Position numbers and translations under genes: made by a program | Assembly: GCA_016189905.1 (NCBI GenBank) | Contig: JACPRP010000035.1 | Location: forward strand, 1-64,000 | DNA length: 64,000 nucleotides | From: Chloroflexota bacterium | GTDB lineage: Bacteria > Chloroflexota > UBA6077 > FW602-bin22 > JACPRP01 | Direction: 5' to 3' | The notes under the pieces: generated by a model | The model's input: only the letters and a program-made list of their open reading frames with translations | What the model was told of the DNA's origin: nothing | Databases searched by the model: none | Shown: positions 1 through 9,234 of the stretch, in pieces | How the letters are laid out: the number at the start of each line of letters is the position of its first letter | How positions within the stretch are numbered: position 1 is the stretch's first letter

Positions 1-1
1 A

Positions 2-1945
2 TCTCGGGCTATTCTCATCGTGGCGTTGGTGCTCTTGCCATTGCTTCCACCCGCTGCCGCACCGTCGGCGGCGGAAGAAATCGTAGAACTGGTGGATCCG
101 AAGGTACGCGTATGGGTTCAACAGCAGGTCAACCCTCGCTTTTTCCCGCAGACGGGATTCAATATCAGCGATGATCGATTCTTCGACTACTTCAATAAGC
201 GTGGCGGGCTGCCAACATTTGGCTTCCCCGTCTCACGCAGCTTCACCCTCCTGGGAACCACGGTACAGTTCTTCCAGCGGCGCATTATGCAGCTTCAGCC
301 GGATGGCAGTGTGGGGCTGTTAAACGTGATGGACCCGGGGCTGATGCCTTTTAACGTCATTAACGGCGCAACGCTTCCCTCACACGATCCCGCCATCGCT
401 ACCCAGGCGCCACAGCCAGGGTCACCCAATTTCGGTCCGGCGGCAACGGCATTCCTGCAGCAGTTCGCCCCCAACTCGTTCGAAGGGCGTCCGGTGAACT
501 TCTTCAATACCTTTATGGATACTGTGCCACCCGAGGCTGCGTTTCCTCCGGGGCAGCCAGTTGACCCGGGCCTTTTGCTGGGCTTCGATCTGGAGATGTG
601 GGGCTTTCCCACCAGTGCGCCAACGGTCGATCCAAACAACTTCAACTTCGTGTATCTGCGCTTTCAGCGAGGCATAATGCACTTCGACGGCACCAACGGC
701 CTCACTCAGGGGCTCCTGATGGCCGATTTTTTCAAGTCTATCATTACGGGCCAGAATCTGCCTCCCGATCTGGCGGTGCAGGCCCAGGGGAGTCCCTTTT
801 TCTTGCAATTCAATAACGCCGCACCTCTCGGGCTCAACCGGCCGGAGCAATTGCCCGGCACCGATATGACAGACGCGTTCATTCCCGAGCCTGGACCAGC
901 GGTTCCCATCCCTCCGCTCACGGGCATCAACGGGCTTCGCTATGGGATGCAGGCGCACATGTTCGGCCAGCCGCAGGATACGATCATCGATCTGCTCTAT
1001 CTGGCTGGATTCCGCTGGCTGAAGCAGCAGATACGCTGGGCCGATTTCGAGAAATCTCCAGGCAATATCGATTTCGCCACGCTGGATCAACTGGTGGATA
1101 CGGCCTCACGGCGTCAAACGCCGCTCCTCTTCAGCGTGGTAACCTCGCCATCATGGACGCGAGCGGATGGACTGATCAATGGCCCGCCGGACGACTTCAA
1201 CACTTTTGGTAACTTCCTCTTTGCCCTGGCCAGCCGCTACAGGGGGCGAGTAGCCGCCTATGAAATCTGGAACGAGCAGAACCTGAGGCGCGAATGGGCC
1301 GGTCGGCCTTTGGATCCAGGACTTTATATCGAGCTTCTGCGCGTCGCTCAGGCGCGCATCAAGCAGGCCGATCCTGGTGCCAGCGTCGTATCCGGTGCGC
1401 TGACCCCAACCGGGATCAACGATGGCGTGACTGCCGTAGACGATGTGGCCTATCTGCAGGGGATGTACACCTATCAAGGCGGCGTCTTTAAGACGCTTGC
1501 CGACGCGGTGGGGTCACATATGGCGGGATACAACAACGCGCCCGAAGATTTCGTGGATTTCCACACCGTGAACACTCCCGGTTTCAAGGACCATCCTAGC
1601 TTTTACTTCCGAAGAATAGATCAATTGCACGATGTGATGGCCGCCAACGGCGATCCAAGACAGATGTGGATCACCGAGTACGAGTGGGCATCCACGGCCC
1701 CACCTGTCCCGGTTGGGTTCGAGTGGACCACTCATCTGACGGAGGCGCAGGTATCCGATTTCCTCGTACGGAGCATTGAGAGCATTCAAACGAGCCGGCC
1801 GTGGGTGGGTGCAATCTTCATCTGGAATCTGAATTTCCGGACGTTTGGGGACCCGCACGTTAATGAAACCGCGATCTTTGGGATCCTGGATCCGGGCTTC
1901 ATTCCACGTCCGATGTACGTTGCGCTTCAGAACCTGGCTAAGTAA
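2..1945 (+). CDS. Secreted TIM-barrel glycoside hydrolase-like protein (5'-partial)
   Basis: The frame is open to the window edge and the first in-window start (GTG at 20) lies inside a hydrophobic signal-peptide core, so the true start is probably outside the window. Residues about 40-110 form a module (FFPQTGFNI…GGLPTFGFPVS…FFQRRIMQLQPDG) that recurs in the sugar dehydrogenase at 10465. The C-terminal half, from about residue 310, looks like a clan-A (GH5/GH39-like) barrel: YEIWNEQN supplies a candidate acid/base Glu near residue 419, and WITEYEW a candidate nucleophile Glu near 553 (numbered from the GTG). It probably acts outside the cell on a polysaccharide; the substrate cannot be told. 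It is 17 bp upstream of the ATPase gene. Confidence 0.75.
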   Translation, partial: SRAILIVALVLLPLLPPAAAPSAAEEIVELVDPKVRVWVQQQVNPRFFPQTGFNISDDRFFDYFNKRGGLPTFGFPVSRSFTLLGTTVQFFQRRIMQLQPDGSVGLLNVMDPGLMPFNVINGATLPSHDPAIATQAPQPGSPNFGPAATAFLQQFAPNSFEGRPVNFFNTFMDTVPPEAAFPPGQPVDPGLLLGFDLEMWGFPTSAPTVDPNNFNFVYLRFQRGIMHFDGTNGLTQGLLMADFFKSIITGQNLPPDLAVQAQGSPFFLQFNNAAPLGLNRPEQLPGTDMTDAFIPEPGPAVPIPPLTGINGLRYGMQAHMFGQPQDTIIDLLYLAGFRWLKQQIRWADFEKSPGNIDFATLDQLVDTASRRQTPLLFSVVTSPSWTRADGLINGPPDDFNTFGNFLFALASRYRGRVAAYEIWNEQNLRREWAGRPLDPGLYIELLRVAQARIKQADPGASVVSGALTPTGINDGVTAVDDVAYLQGMYTYQGGVFKTLADAVGSHMAGYNNAPEDFVDFHTVNTPGFKDHPSFYFRRIDQLHDVMAANGDPRQMWITEYEWASTAPPVPVGFEWTTHLTEAQVSDFLVRSIESIQTSRPWVGAIFIWNLNFRTFGDPHVNETAIFGILDPGFIPRPMYVALQNLAK

Positions 1946-1962
1946 TCAGAGGAAAGCCAGAG

Positions 1963-4653
1963 ATGAAAGATATGGAGCGGGTGGCGTGGCACCAACTTGA
2001 CATCGACGACGTGGCCGCCCGGCTTGAGACGACTCAAGAGGGACTTTCCACGGAAGAGGCGAAGCGTCGGCTGGAGAGGTTCGGGCCAAATGAACTGGTA
2101 GTAGGAGAGGCGCCGCTGCCGCTAATAATTCTGCTCCGCCAGATCCGGAGCCCGCTCATATATATCCTTATTGGCGCGGGCGTCGTAACCGTCCTCCTGG
2201 GCAAATACGTCGATTCCGCGGTAATCCTCTCCGTGGTGATCCTCAACTCCGTCGTCGGCTTCATTCAGGAGTACAAAGCAGAGCAGTCTTTGCGCGCCCT
2301 CGCGCGAATGACCGCGCCCAAAGCGAGGGTACTCCGGGATGGCGAGGAGTGGGAGATCGATGCCCGTGAGGTGGTGCCCGGCGACGTGGTCCTCCTGGAG
2401 TCAGGCGTGAAGGTGCCGGCCGATCTTCGGCTCTTCCGCTCTATCGAATTGCAGGCCGACGAGTCAACCCTCACGGGGGAATCGCAGCCCGTGCTCAAGA
2501 AAATCGAGGCGATCGATGACGCGAATGCACCTCTCGGCGACCGTTTCAATATTGCCTATATGGGGACGATTATTGTGCGGGGCCGCGGTGCGGGTCTGGT
2601 TGCGGCCACAGGAATGGAGACGGTGTTCGGGCACGTCTCGGCGCAGGTGCGCCGCGTGGGAGAGGTGAAATCACCCTTACAGGCCCGCCTGGACCATCTC
2701 GCCAGGTTGATCGCCCTCTTGGTGCTGGCTGTTACAGCTCTGGTCTTCTTACTAGGGCTCCTCACAGGGGAGCCGATGGCCGATGTGCTTCTCACAGCCG
2801 TGGCCACGGCCGTAGCCACGGTACCGGAGGGTTTGCCGGTCACCATTACGGTAGCGCTGGCAGTAGGAGTTTGGCGGATGGCCCAGCGAAACGCCATCAT
2901 CCGCAAGCTCCCGGTCGTAGAGACCCTTGGCAGCACAACCACTATCTGTTCGGACAAGACCGGTACACTGACGAAGAACGAGATGACCGTCGTGAAGACC
3001 CACGCGGGAGGACGTTGTTATGAGGTCACCGGCGTTGGATATGCACCGGAAGGAGAGATTCTTCACGAAGGGCAACCGGTGCGCATGGCCGAGCACCCTG
3101 CGCTAGAATTGACACTGCGCATCGGGCTGCTCTGCAACGATTCGTCGGTTTACGAGGAAAATGGACGCTTCCGGCCAGACGGGGACCCGACAGAGGCCGC
3201 TTTGATAGTCGCGGCGATGAAAGCAGGAAAGCACCGGGAGCGCGAACTGGAGGATTACCCCATTCTGGACGAAATCCCATTTGAGTCGGACCGGCAGTAT
3301 ATGGCCACTTTGCACAGCCACAATGGGGAGAGGCTCATCTTCGTGAAGGGTGCGCCAGAGCGAATTCTGGACATGTGCGAAGCCCGCTTTATGCGGAGTA
3401 CAGCCGTGCTCGAGCGATCGCGGTTGCTGGAGGAGAGCTACAAACTTGCCTCCGAGGGGCTGCGAGTGCTGGCTATGGCGTATCGTCCGGTGCGAACTGG
3501 CATCGAACATGTGACGTGCGAAGATGTGGAAACGGCCGGCGAACTGATATTCGTCGGCTTGCAGGGGATGATCGATCCTCCACGACCAGAAGCTGTCACC
3601 GCTGTGGCGCAGTGTAAGCGCGCCGGCATCGGAGTCGTGATGATCACCGGCGATCACAGAGTAACGGCCGAGGCCATCGCTCGCCAAATGAACCTTACGG
3701 CGGACTCTGAGGTCCAGGTTGTCGATGGTCGAGAACTTGAAGCGATGGGGGACGAAGAGCTCTTCGCTCGCGTGAAAGCCATCTCGGTCTTTGCTCGCGC
3801 CGCACCTGCGCACAAGTTGCGCATCGTGCAGCAACTCCGAAGGCACGGTGAGGTGGTGGCGGTGACGGGAGATGGGGTCAACGACGCCCCGGCGCTCAAA
3901 CAAGCTGACATTGGGGTGGCGATGGGCGTGGTCGGCACCGACGTCGCTAAGGAGGCGGCGGACATGGTGCTGACCGACGACAACTTTGCCACCATCTATG
4001 CCGCCGTCGAGGAGGGACGGGTCGTCTTCGACAACACTCGCAAGGTGATCATGTTTCTCATCCCGACAGGGCTTGGTCTGGTGCTGAGCGTCATCGCCAG
4101 CATCGCGCTGGGGTTGCCTTTGCCCTTCCTGCCGGCTCAGGTTATCTGGATCAACCTGGTCACCAATGGGCTGCAAGACGTGGCGATGGCCTTCGAGCCG
4201 CCCGAGAAGGATATCGGGCGCCGGCCGCCGCGAGACCCGAGGGAGGGGGTGCTGACACGGCTGATGATCGAACGCATCATCGTGGTCGGCCTTGTCCTAC
4301 TGGCCGGTACCCTGACCGTTTTCATCTGGCAGCTAACCACCAACACCGACATCAACCACGCCCGTACGGTGGCGATGACCACGATGGTCTTGTTCCAAAA
4401 CTTCCACATCTTCAACAGCCGTTCGTTCACCAGGTCTTTGTCGCAAATGAACCCGCTATCCAACCGCTTTCTCTTAGTCACCATCGTCGTCGCCCTCGGT
4501 CTGCACATCCTCGCGCTATATTGGGGTCCACTGCAATTTGTGCTTAGCACCGTACCCCTGGATCTGGATACGTGGCTGGTGATGGTGGCAATAGCCGCGA
4601 CGGTGCTTCTGGCGGTGGAGATCGACAAGGGTATACGGCGATTACGTTCCTAA
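1963..4653 (+). CDS. P-type cation-transporting ATPase (Ca2+/SERCA-like type II)
   Basis: 896 residues, full length for type II P-ATPases. Seen in order: an N-terminal cation-ATPase domain, the actuator TGES motif near 171-174, the membrane PEGLP motif, the phosphorylation site DKTGTLT with Asp 331, a KGAPE nucleotide-binding motif near 463, and TGDGVND at about 635-641, followed by C-terminal membrane helices. PEGLP and the overall order are typical of calcium or PMR1-like pumps in the cytoplasmic membrane, but ion specificity is inference. The start is ATG with a GAGGAA-type ribosome site about 10 nt upstream. It follows the glycosidase gene closely and may share its transcript. Confidence 0.93.
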   Translation: MKDMERVAWHQLDIDDVAARLETTQEGLSTEEAKRRLERFGPNELVVGEAPLPLIILLRQIRSPLIYILIGAGVVTVLLGKYVDSAVILSVVILNSVVGFIQEYKAEQSLRALARMTAPKARVLRDGEEWEIDAREVVPGDVVLLESGVKVPADLRLFRSIELQADESTLTGESQPVLKKIEAIDDANAPLGDRFNIAYMGTIIVRGRGAGLVAATGMETVFGHVSAQVRRVGEVKSPLQARLDHLARLIALLVLAVTALVFLLGLLTGEPMADVLLTAVATAVATVPEGLPVTITVALAVGVWRMAQRNAIIRKLPVVETLGSTTTICSDKTGTLTKNEMTVVKTHAGGRCYEVTGVGYAPEGEILHEGQPVRMAEHPALELTLRIGLLCNDSSVYEENGRFRPDGDPTEAALIVAAMKAGKHRERELEDYPILDEIPFESDRQYMATLHSHNGERLIFVKGAPERILDMCEARFMRSTAVLERSRLLEESYKLASEGLRVLAMAYRPVRTGIEHVTCEDVETAGELIFVGLQGMIDPPRPEAVTAVAQCKRAGIGVVMITGDHRVTAEAIARQMNLTADSEVQVVDGRELEAMGDEELFARVKAISVFARAAPAHKLRIVQQLRRHGEVVAVTGDGVNDAPALKQADIGVAMGVVGTDVAKEAADMVLTDDNFATIYAAVEEGRVVFDNTRKVIMFLIPTGLGLVLSVIASIALGLPLPFLPAQVIWINLVTNGLQDVAMAFEPPEKDIGRRPPRDPREGVLTRLMIERIIVVGLVLLAGTLTVFIWQLTTNTDINHARTVAMTTMVLFQNFHIFNSRSFTRSLSQMNPLSNRFLLVTIVVALGLHILALYWGPLQFVLSTVPLDLDTWLVMVAIAATVLLAVEIDKGIRRLRS

Positions 4654-4671
4654 GAAATAAGGAGTTGAAGT

Positions 4672-4717
4672 CTCAGAAGGTTGGATTCAGCCATTCGACG
4701 GATGAGCAGATTCTGAG
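4672..4717. terminator. Weak hairpin in the convergent gap between ATPase and stress protein
   Basis: The 180-bp gap between two convergent genes holds a 7-bp inverted repeat (CTCAGAA / TTCTGAG) with a 32-nt loop and no T-tract. It is the only candidate for a transcription end that I see here and it is weak. Nothing else in 4654-4833 looks coding. Confidence 0.2.
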
Positions 4718-4833
4718 GAGGGGGAGACTGGTCGAGCTTTCGAAACGCCAGATTGAAAAATGACGATCACCGAATCCTGTATCTTCCTTGGCATTCAATG
4801 TCTCCTATTCACCGGTAACACTCCATGAACTGG

Positions 4834-5736
4834 CTATTGACCCACTACACGAGTGATGAAAACAGGGCAAGGTGAACTGCTGATCACCTTCTTCATAGTG
4901 GCCGCGCGCTCAGCCTCCAAGCGCCCGTGCCAGCCGAGGATGATTAGATCACTGTTTTGTTTTCCCGCAGTTTGCACGATCTCGTCGCCGGGTTCTCCTT
5001 TACCTAAGAGCAGACGCAACCTTATCTCTCCCGGAGCGTGGCCCAGGACGCGCAGTCGCTCCAGAAACTCACGCGTCCAGGCCGGCCACTCGTGCTGCGG
5101 TTGATCCACGTAACGCGGAGTGGCGAAAGTTCCCGGCTCGACGGGTCGTCGTGCACCAGGCACCGCAACGTGAAGCACGACCAACTCTGCCCCCGCCTTA
5201 TGTGCCAGATCGGCGGCAGGCCCGATGGCGACGGCCGTACTCGGCGTACCATCGTGGGGCAGCAACATATGCTGGAGGGTCCAGGAACGAAGTCCACGCT
5301 CTGGCCTTACCAGCACGACAGGACACGGTGCCAGCTTCAGCACATCTTCTGCCACCGGGCCAAGCTCCCCGCGCGGCTCCAACACCCCCGTATGCGTACA
5401 CATCACAATCAACCTGCTCTGCCAGTCCCGAGCAAGACGGGTGATGGCCTCCGCTGGCGTGCCGGTGATTTCCTCGATGACGGAGCCGCGAAGCTGCTCG
5501 GACGTGAGACCCAACTTGTGGAGCACTTCCTGTGGGAGAAGGACCGGTTCAGCTACGTGGACAATGTGCAGCGTGGCTCTTTCGAGCTTAGCCAACTCCT
5601 TTGCAATGGGCAAAGATACCATCGCATGGGCAGAGCCATCGAGGGGCACGATGACCCTGGATGGGTGCTTCGCCGATGGCGAATTCGATGCATCACCTGT
5701 CGCCCGGTTCGACCTCTGCTTTGGCTTCCGACTCAT
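4834..5736 (-). CDS. Tandem-domain universal stress protein (UspA family)
   Basis: 300 residues with two Usp domains, about 25-145 and 155-298. Each ends in the usual strand pattern (APCPVVLVRPE and SSPCPVFITRV). The nucleotide-loop Gly residues are only partly kept (LGWHGRLEAE in domain 2), so ATP binding is uncertain. The N-terminal ~24 residues are basic and probably disordered. Start ATG has a clear GGAG 6 nt upstream. It follows the HAD-GH65 gene by 27 bp and is likely in the same operon, which suggests a stress or energy-reserve context. The family is cytoplasmic and has a poorly defined role. Confidence 0.9.
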   Translation of the reverse strand: MSRKPKQRSNRATGDASNSPSAKHPSRVIVPLDGSAHAMVSLPIAKELAKLERATLHIVHVAEPVLLPQEVLHKLGLTSEQLRGSVIEEITGTPAEAITRLARDWQSRLIVMCTHTGVLEPRGELGPVAEDVLKLAPCPVVLVRPERGLRSWTLQHMLLPHDGTPSTAVAIGPAADLAHKAGAELVVLHVAVPGARRPVEPGTFATPRYVDQPQHEWPAWTREFLERLRVLGHAPGEIRLRLLLGKGEPGDEIVQTAGKQNSDLIILGWHGRLEAERAATMKKVISSSPCPVFITRVVGQ

Positions 5737-5763
5737 CGCCGTCTCCTTTTTCCTGGGGAGAGA

Positions 5764-8700
5764 CTATTGCTCTCGGGCCGGCGCTTCATGGCACGGTTTC
5801 CATTTCGCGTTCGTCTTCCTGGTCACTATTCGGTCTCCGGGCCCAACCATCACCTGTAGGCAATTGGCCAAAGCAATGTCCACTGTGCCCTCCCCCTCGT
5901 TTTGGACCTCGATGGCGGTGGGCTGTGAGAGCACGGCAACCTGCAATTGCCGATTCCGCCACTGAGCGGGAAAGCGCAAGCCGCGCCACCGATGTGGCAG
6001 ATTGGGATCCAAGGCTAGCCCATTTGAGCGTGACAGCAACCCGGCGAAGCCGAAAACAGTGGCCTGCCACAGACCACCTTGCGCCGCTAGATGCACTCCA
6101 CCAGCGGCGTTGCCCATGTTGTTCGCCAGGTCGATCTCAGCCGACTGTTTGAAGTAACGCTCAGCCAAATCAAGATCGCCCAGGCGAGCCGCTACCAGGG
6201 CGTGGATGCTCGGGCTGAGAGAGCTGCCGTGGCCGGCGCGTGGCTCGTAGTACCGGAAATTGGCCGCGCGTACGGTTGGCGAGAAGCGATCCCATAGTAG
6301 ATAGATCAGCATAACGACGTCCGGCTGCTTTAGCACCTTCGACCGCCGGATGCGCTCCCGTCCGAGGAGCACGTCCATCGGCGCCGTGCGTCCCTCGTAA
6401 GCGGTGAGATCGATCTCTTCGAGATCGAAGTAGCCGTGAAACTGCTCGAAGAGGCCGGTCTCGGGGTCGAATCCTGTGTACATCGCCTTCGCCAATCTGA
6501 GCCACCGCTCGGGCTCCTCGGGCGTTATCCCCAGCCGCTGAGCCAGGTCTCGCCAGCGCTCAGGCCAGCGTTCTTCAAGGATACGCACCACCTCTGCCCC
6601 GCGTTCCATATTCCACTGAGCCATAACGTTGGTATAGGCGTTGTCGTCGACATCTTCGTGATATTCGTCTGGACCGATCACGTGTCGGATGTGGTAGCGA
6701 CCATCATCCTCGATCTGCCCTCGACTGGCCCAGAAGCGGGCCGTCTCTAGAAGGATCTCGGCGCCGGCATTGACGAAGAAATCGTCGTCGCCGCTGGGCT
6801 GCCAGTATTGCCAGACGGCGTAGGCGATGTCAGCGCTGATGTGATGTTCCTGCTCCCCGGATAGGACGGCGATCACCTCGCCGTCAGGCGCCAAGACAAA
6901 TCGCGGGGTCGTCTCCTCGCCGGTGTCGGCAGACTCCCAGGGATACAAGGCACCGCGATAGCCCAGGGAATCGGCCTTGGTCCGCGCCGCCGGTAAAGTG
7001 TGGTAGCGGTACGTCAGCAGCGCACGGGCCGCGGCGGGACAAGTGAGCGCATAGAAAGGGAGCATGTATATCTCGGTATCCCAGAAGACATGGCCCTTGT
7101 AGACAGCACCCGTAAACCCTCGCGCGCCGATCGAAGCTCGCTCATCTTCGGGGTTGGAAGCGCTGATAAGGTGGTAGATCGCAAAGCGAAGCGCTCGTTG
7201 CGCCTCGTCGTCCCCTTGCACTTGCACATCGGCTACTCGCCAGTACGCCTCCCAGACCTGACTGTGGGCGGTGATGTCGTTCTCCACCCCATCTTGAAGC
7301 AACTTCTCTAGACGACTCGCAGCCATCTCTTCTGGCCGCTCCGTGTCACGAGAGGTGTAAACACACGCCAGGCGGTCCAGTCGGTATGTCTCGCCAATTC
7401 GCACGTCCCAATCCCATCGCTCGATGAGTCGTGATCGACCTGATTCGATCTTCCCCTCGATGGGTTCACCCTTTTCAGCTCGTAGTCGGCCTGCCGCAGC
7501 GAAGGCGATGGTCTTGCCGGTGGCGATGGTGCGCACGGTTAGCACAACCGAGCTCAGTGGAGACGATGAGCCGTCCGTCGGAACCAAAGCGGGCGGTGGG
7601 GGTATGTTCGCGGGAACGGCGATTGTGTACCGGTCTTCATCTCGAAGTGGCTGTGCGATCTGGCACTCCAGGCATACACGACCGCTGTAGTTCTCGGGCG
7701 TGAGTGCTACGGATTGAATCAGGACGTGACGGTCCGCGATGGAAGCCAGACGCAGGAAGCTCAGACGCGTTACCCGCCCGGTCGGGTCCCGGTGCCGCCA
7801 TTCCCGCCAGAGCATCCCCTGTCGCAGGTCAAGCATCCGTCGATGTTCCAGGAACTCTCCCTCCTCCAGCTTCAACTCCCGCCCCTCCACGATTACGCGT
7901 AGCTGCGTCCAGTCAGGAGCCAGCGCCAGCTCAGGGCTAGAATCAGACAGTGGATTCGTATCGAATATGCCGGCCAGAAACGTGGCCGGGGAAGACAGAC
8001 TACTGCCCTCGGCCAACGAACCGCGCGTCCCGACATAGCCGTTAGAAACAGTGAAAAGAGACTCGATCTCGTGTTCACGGGCAAGGTTGAAGCCCTCCTC
8101 TACGAGAAGCCAGCTCCGATTGGGAGTGGGGATGGCGGGCAGATCGAGCAGGTCCAGGCCGCCCATCGCGGTGTTCCTCTGCGTCTGCACGCGCTGCTCC
8201 CCCAAAGCAACCTGACACGCGAGGATTTGCTGGAAGCGCACCGGTCCGCCGCCCAGATGAATCACCTCCGGTGGCACGCCATTGGGCTCGCGTCCCACCG
8301 ACACCAGGATAGATCCTCGCACCCCCGGCACAACCATCTTATAGTCGCTCCCCTCTATCCCATCGATAGGGCCAAACTCATCGCCGGCGATAAGGATGTC
8401 TTCGGGGAGGACCTTCATAGGATAGGCTAGCTCGCGCACAAGCCATTCAACTGCCTCAGCCTTGTCGGTGAGCCCCACCTCGATGTGTTTGACGTCGCTG
8501 GTGATGCGGGCCCCGATGCGCACAGTCTGCGAGGTATCGGGGCAGGCCCCGATTCGCACAGCCCGCGAGGTATCGGGGCAAGTATCGCTCAGGCCTTTTT
8601 CCCGGGCGATCCTTTGTGCCAAGTCGATGACTTCACGAACTCCGCCGGTAAGTCCTGCGCTCTGGAGCCTGCCTTGCACGGCCCGCAGCAGGTCGTCGAT

Positions 8701-9234
8701 GGCCGATTTCGGGGGGTCGCGCCACTCGGGCAGTGGTATAAGGTCGATCTTGCGTCGGTTCAGGCGATTATAGATTACACGTATGTCCAGGCCAGTCATA
8801 GACACGAGTGCGTCGCGTACGGCGTCCGCAATCTCGGTAAGCAACTGGTTCTCCCTCGTCGTCGCTACACGTCGCCAGAGCAAAACCGGGCGAGACTGGT
8901 CGTGAAAGTCCCGATCCTCACTTTCCTTCAATTGTATCGGGGCAAAGCCGTAAACCTCCGAGCCCCGATTGGTAGAGATGTACAGGTGGCGCTTATGAGG
9001 GCCCTGGATAGCGGCGGAAAGCTGGCGGTCGATGTTGGGGAAGCTGGTTCCAGTGATGACCACGATAGGGATGCCAAATCGGAGCAGTCTTTCCAGGAGG
9101 ACATGCACATTGCTCGCGTCCTCGCGGCGGCTCATCACAGCGGTGCCATCCCAGTCGAAGGCGATAATCTTGAACGGATGCGCGAGCGCAGGCGGTAGGT
9201 TCTCGCAAGCCGCCGGATGTTCGGACGATTTCAT
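5764..9234 (-). CDS. HAD phosphatase-GH65 glycoside phosphorylase/hydrolase fusion
   Basis: 1156 residues. Residues ~22-365 are a HAD domain: motif I DWDGT, motif II VVITGTS, and a late acidic motif AGDEFGPIDG. Residues ~385-1156 are GH65 (kojibiose/trehalose/maltose phosphorylase family): VSNGYVGTRGS near the start, FWDTEIYMLPFY, the catalytic acid in IGPDEYHED, the KQPDVV segment, and GHGSSLSPS, which in family phosphorylases helps to bind phosphate. It may cleave an alpha-disaccharide with phosphate and act on a sugar phosphate; the disaccharide is unknown. HAD-GH65 fusions are known elsewhere (for example mycobacterial OtsB1-like proteins). The start ATG overlaps the kinase stop (ATGA). 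A duplicated 12-residue segment lies at about 218-242. Confidence 0.88.
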   Translation of the reverse strand: MKSSEHPAACENLPPALAHPFKIIAFDWDGTAVMSRREDASNVHVLLERLLRFGIPIVVITGTSFPNIDRQLSAAIQGPHKRHLYISTNRGSEVYGFAPIQLKESEDRDFHDQSRPVLLWRRVATTRENQLLTEIADAVRDALVSMTGLDIRVIYNRLNRRKIDLIPLPEWRDPPKSAIDDLLRAVQGRLQSAGLTGGVREVIDLAQRIAREKGLSDTCPDTSRAVRIGACPDTSQTVRIGARITSDVKHIEVGLTDKAEAVEWLVRELAYPMKVLPEDILIAGDEFGPIDGIEGSDYKMVVPGVRGSILVSVGREPNGVPPEVIHLGGGPVRFQQILACQVALGEQRVQTQRNTAMGGLDLLDLPAIPTPNRSWLLVEEGFNLAREHEIESLFTVSNGYVGTRGSLAEGSSLSSPATFLAGIFDTNPLSDSSPELALAPDWTQLRVIVEGRELKLEEGEFLEHRRMLDLRQGMLWREWRHRDPTGRVTRLSFLRLASIADRHVLIQSVALTPENYSGRVCLECQIAQPLRDEDRYTIAVPANIPPPPALVPTDGSSSPLSSVVLTVRTIATGKTIAFAAAGRLRAEKGEPIEGKIESGRSRLIERWDWDVRIGETYRLDRLACVYTSRDTERPEEMAASRLEKLLQDGVENDITAHSQVWEAYWRVADVQVQGDDEAQRALRFAIYHLISASNPEDERASIGARGFTGAVYKGHVFWDTEIYMLPFYALTCPAAARALLTYRYHTLPAARTKADSLGYRGALYPWESADTGEETTPRFVLAPDGEVIAVLSGEQEHHISADIAYAVWQYWQPSGDDDFFVNAGAEILLETARFWASRGQIEDDGRYHIRHVIGPDEYHEDVDDNAYTNVMAQWNMERGAEVVRILEERWPERWRDLAQRLGITPEEPERWLRLAKAMYTGFDPETGLFEQFHGYFDLEEIDLTAYEGRTAPMDVLLGRERIRRSKVLKQPDVVMLIYLLWDRFSPTVRAANFRYYEPRAGHGSSLSPSIHALVAARLGDLDLAERYFKQSAEIDLANNMGNAAGGVHLAAQGGLWQATVFGFAGLLSRSNGLALDPNLPHRWRGLRFPAQWRNRQLQVAVLSQPTAIEVQNEGEGTVDIALANCLQVMVGPGDRIVTRKTNAKWKPCHEAPAREQ
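8509..8580 (-). repeat. 36-bp in-frame tandem duplication in HAD-GH65 gene
   Basis: Two adjacent 36-bp units (8509-8544, 8545-8580) differ at only a few bases. Each begins GGCCCCGAT and ends ATCGGGGCA, so unit ends are inverted repeats; the junction forms a perfect 8-bp stem (ATCGGGGC-AG-GCCCCGAT, 8536-8553). In protein it reads as two copies of CPDTS-x-x-VRIGA in the HAD domain just before the conserved late motifs. Confidence 0.9.

Noticed and set aside
3103-4176. Long minus-strand open frame (357 codons) under the P-type ATPase gene
   Set aside because: It is fully antisense to strongly conserved ATPase motifs and has no protein-like pattern; a shadow of G+C-rich codon use.
8936-8969. Third copy of the ATCGGGGC…GCCCCGAT palindrome in the HAD domain
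   Set aside because: The arms match but the sequence between differs and the encoded TNRGSEVYGF looks like native HAD sequence, so it may be chance.
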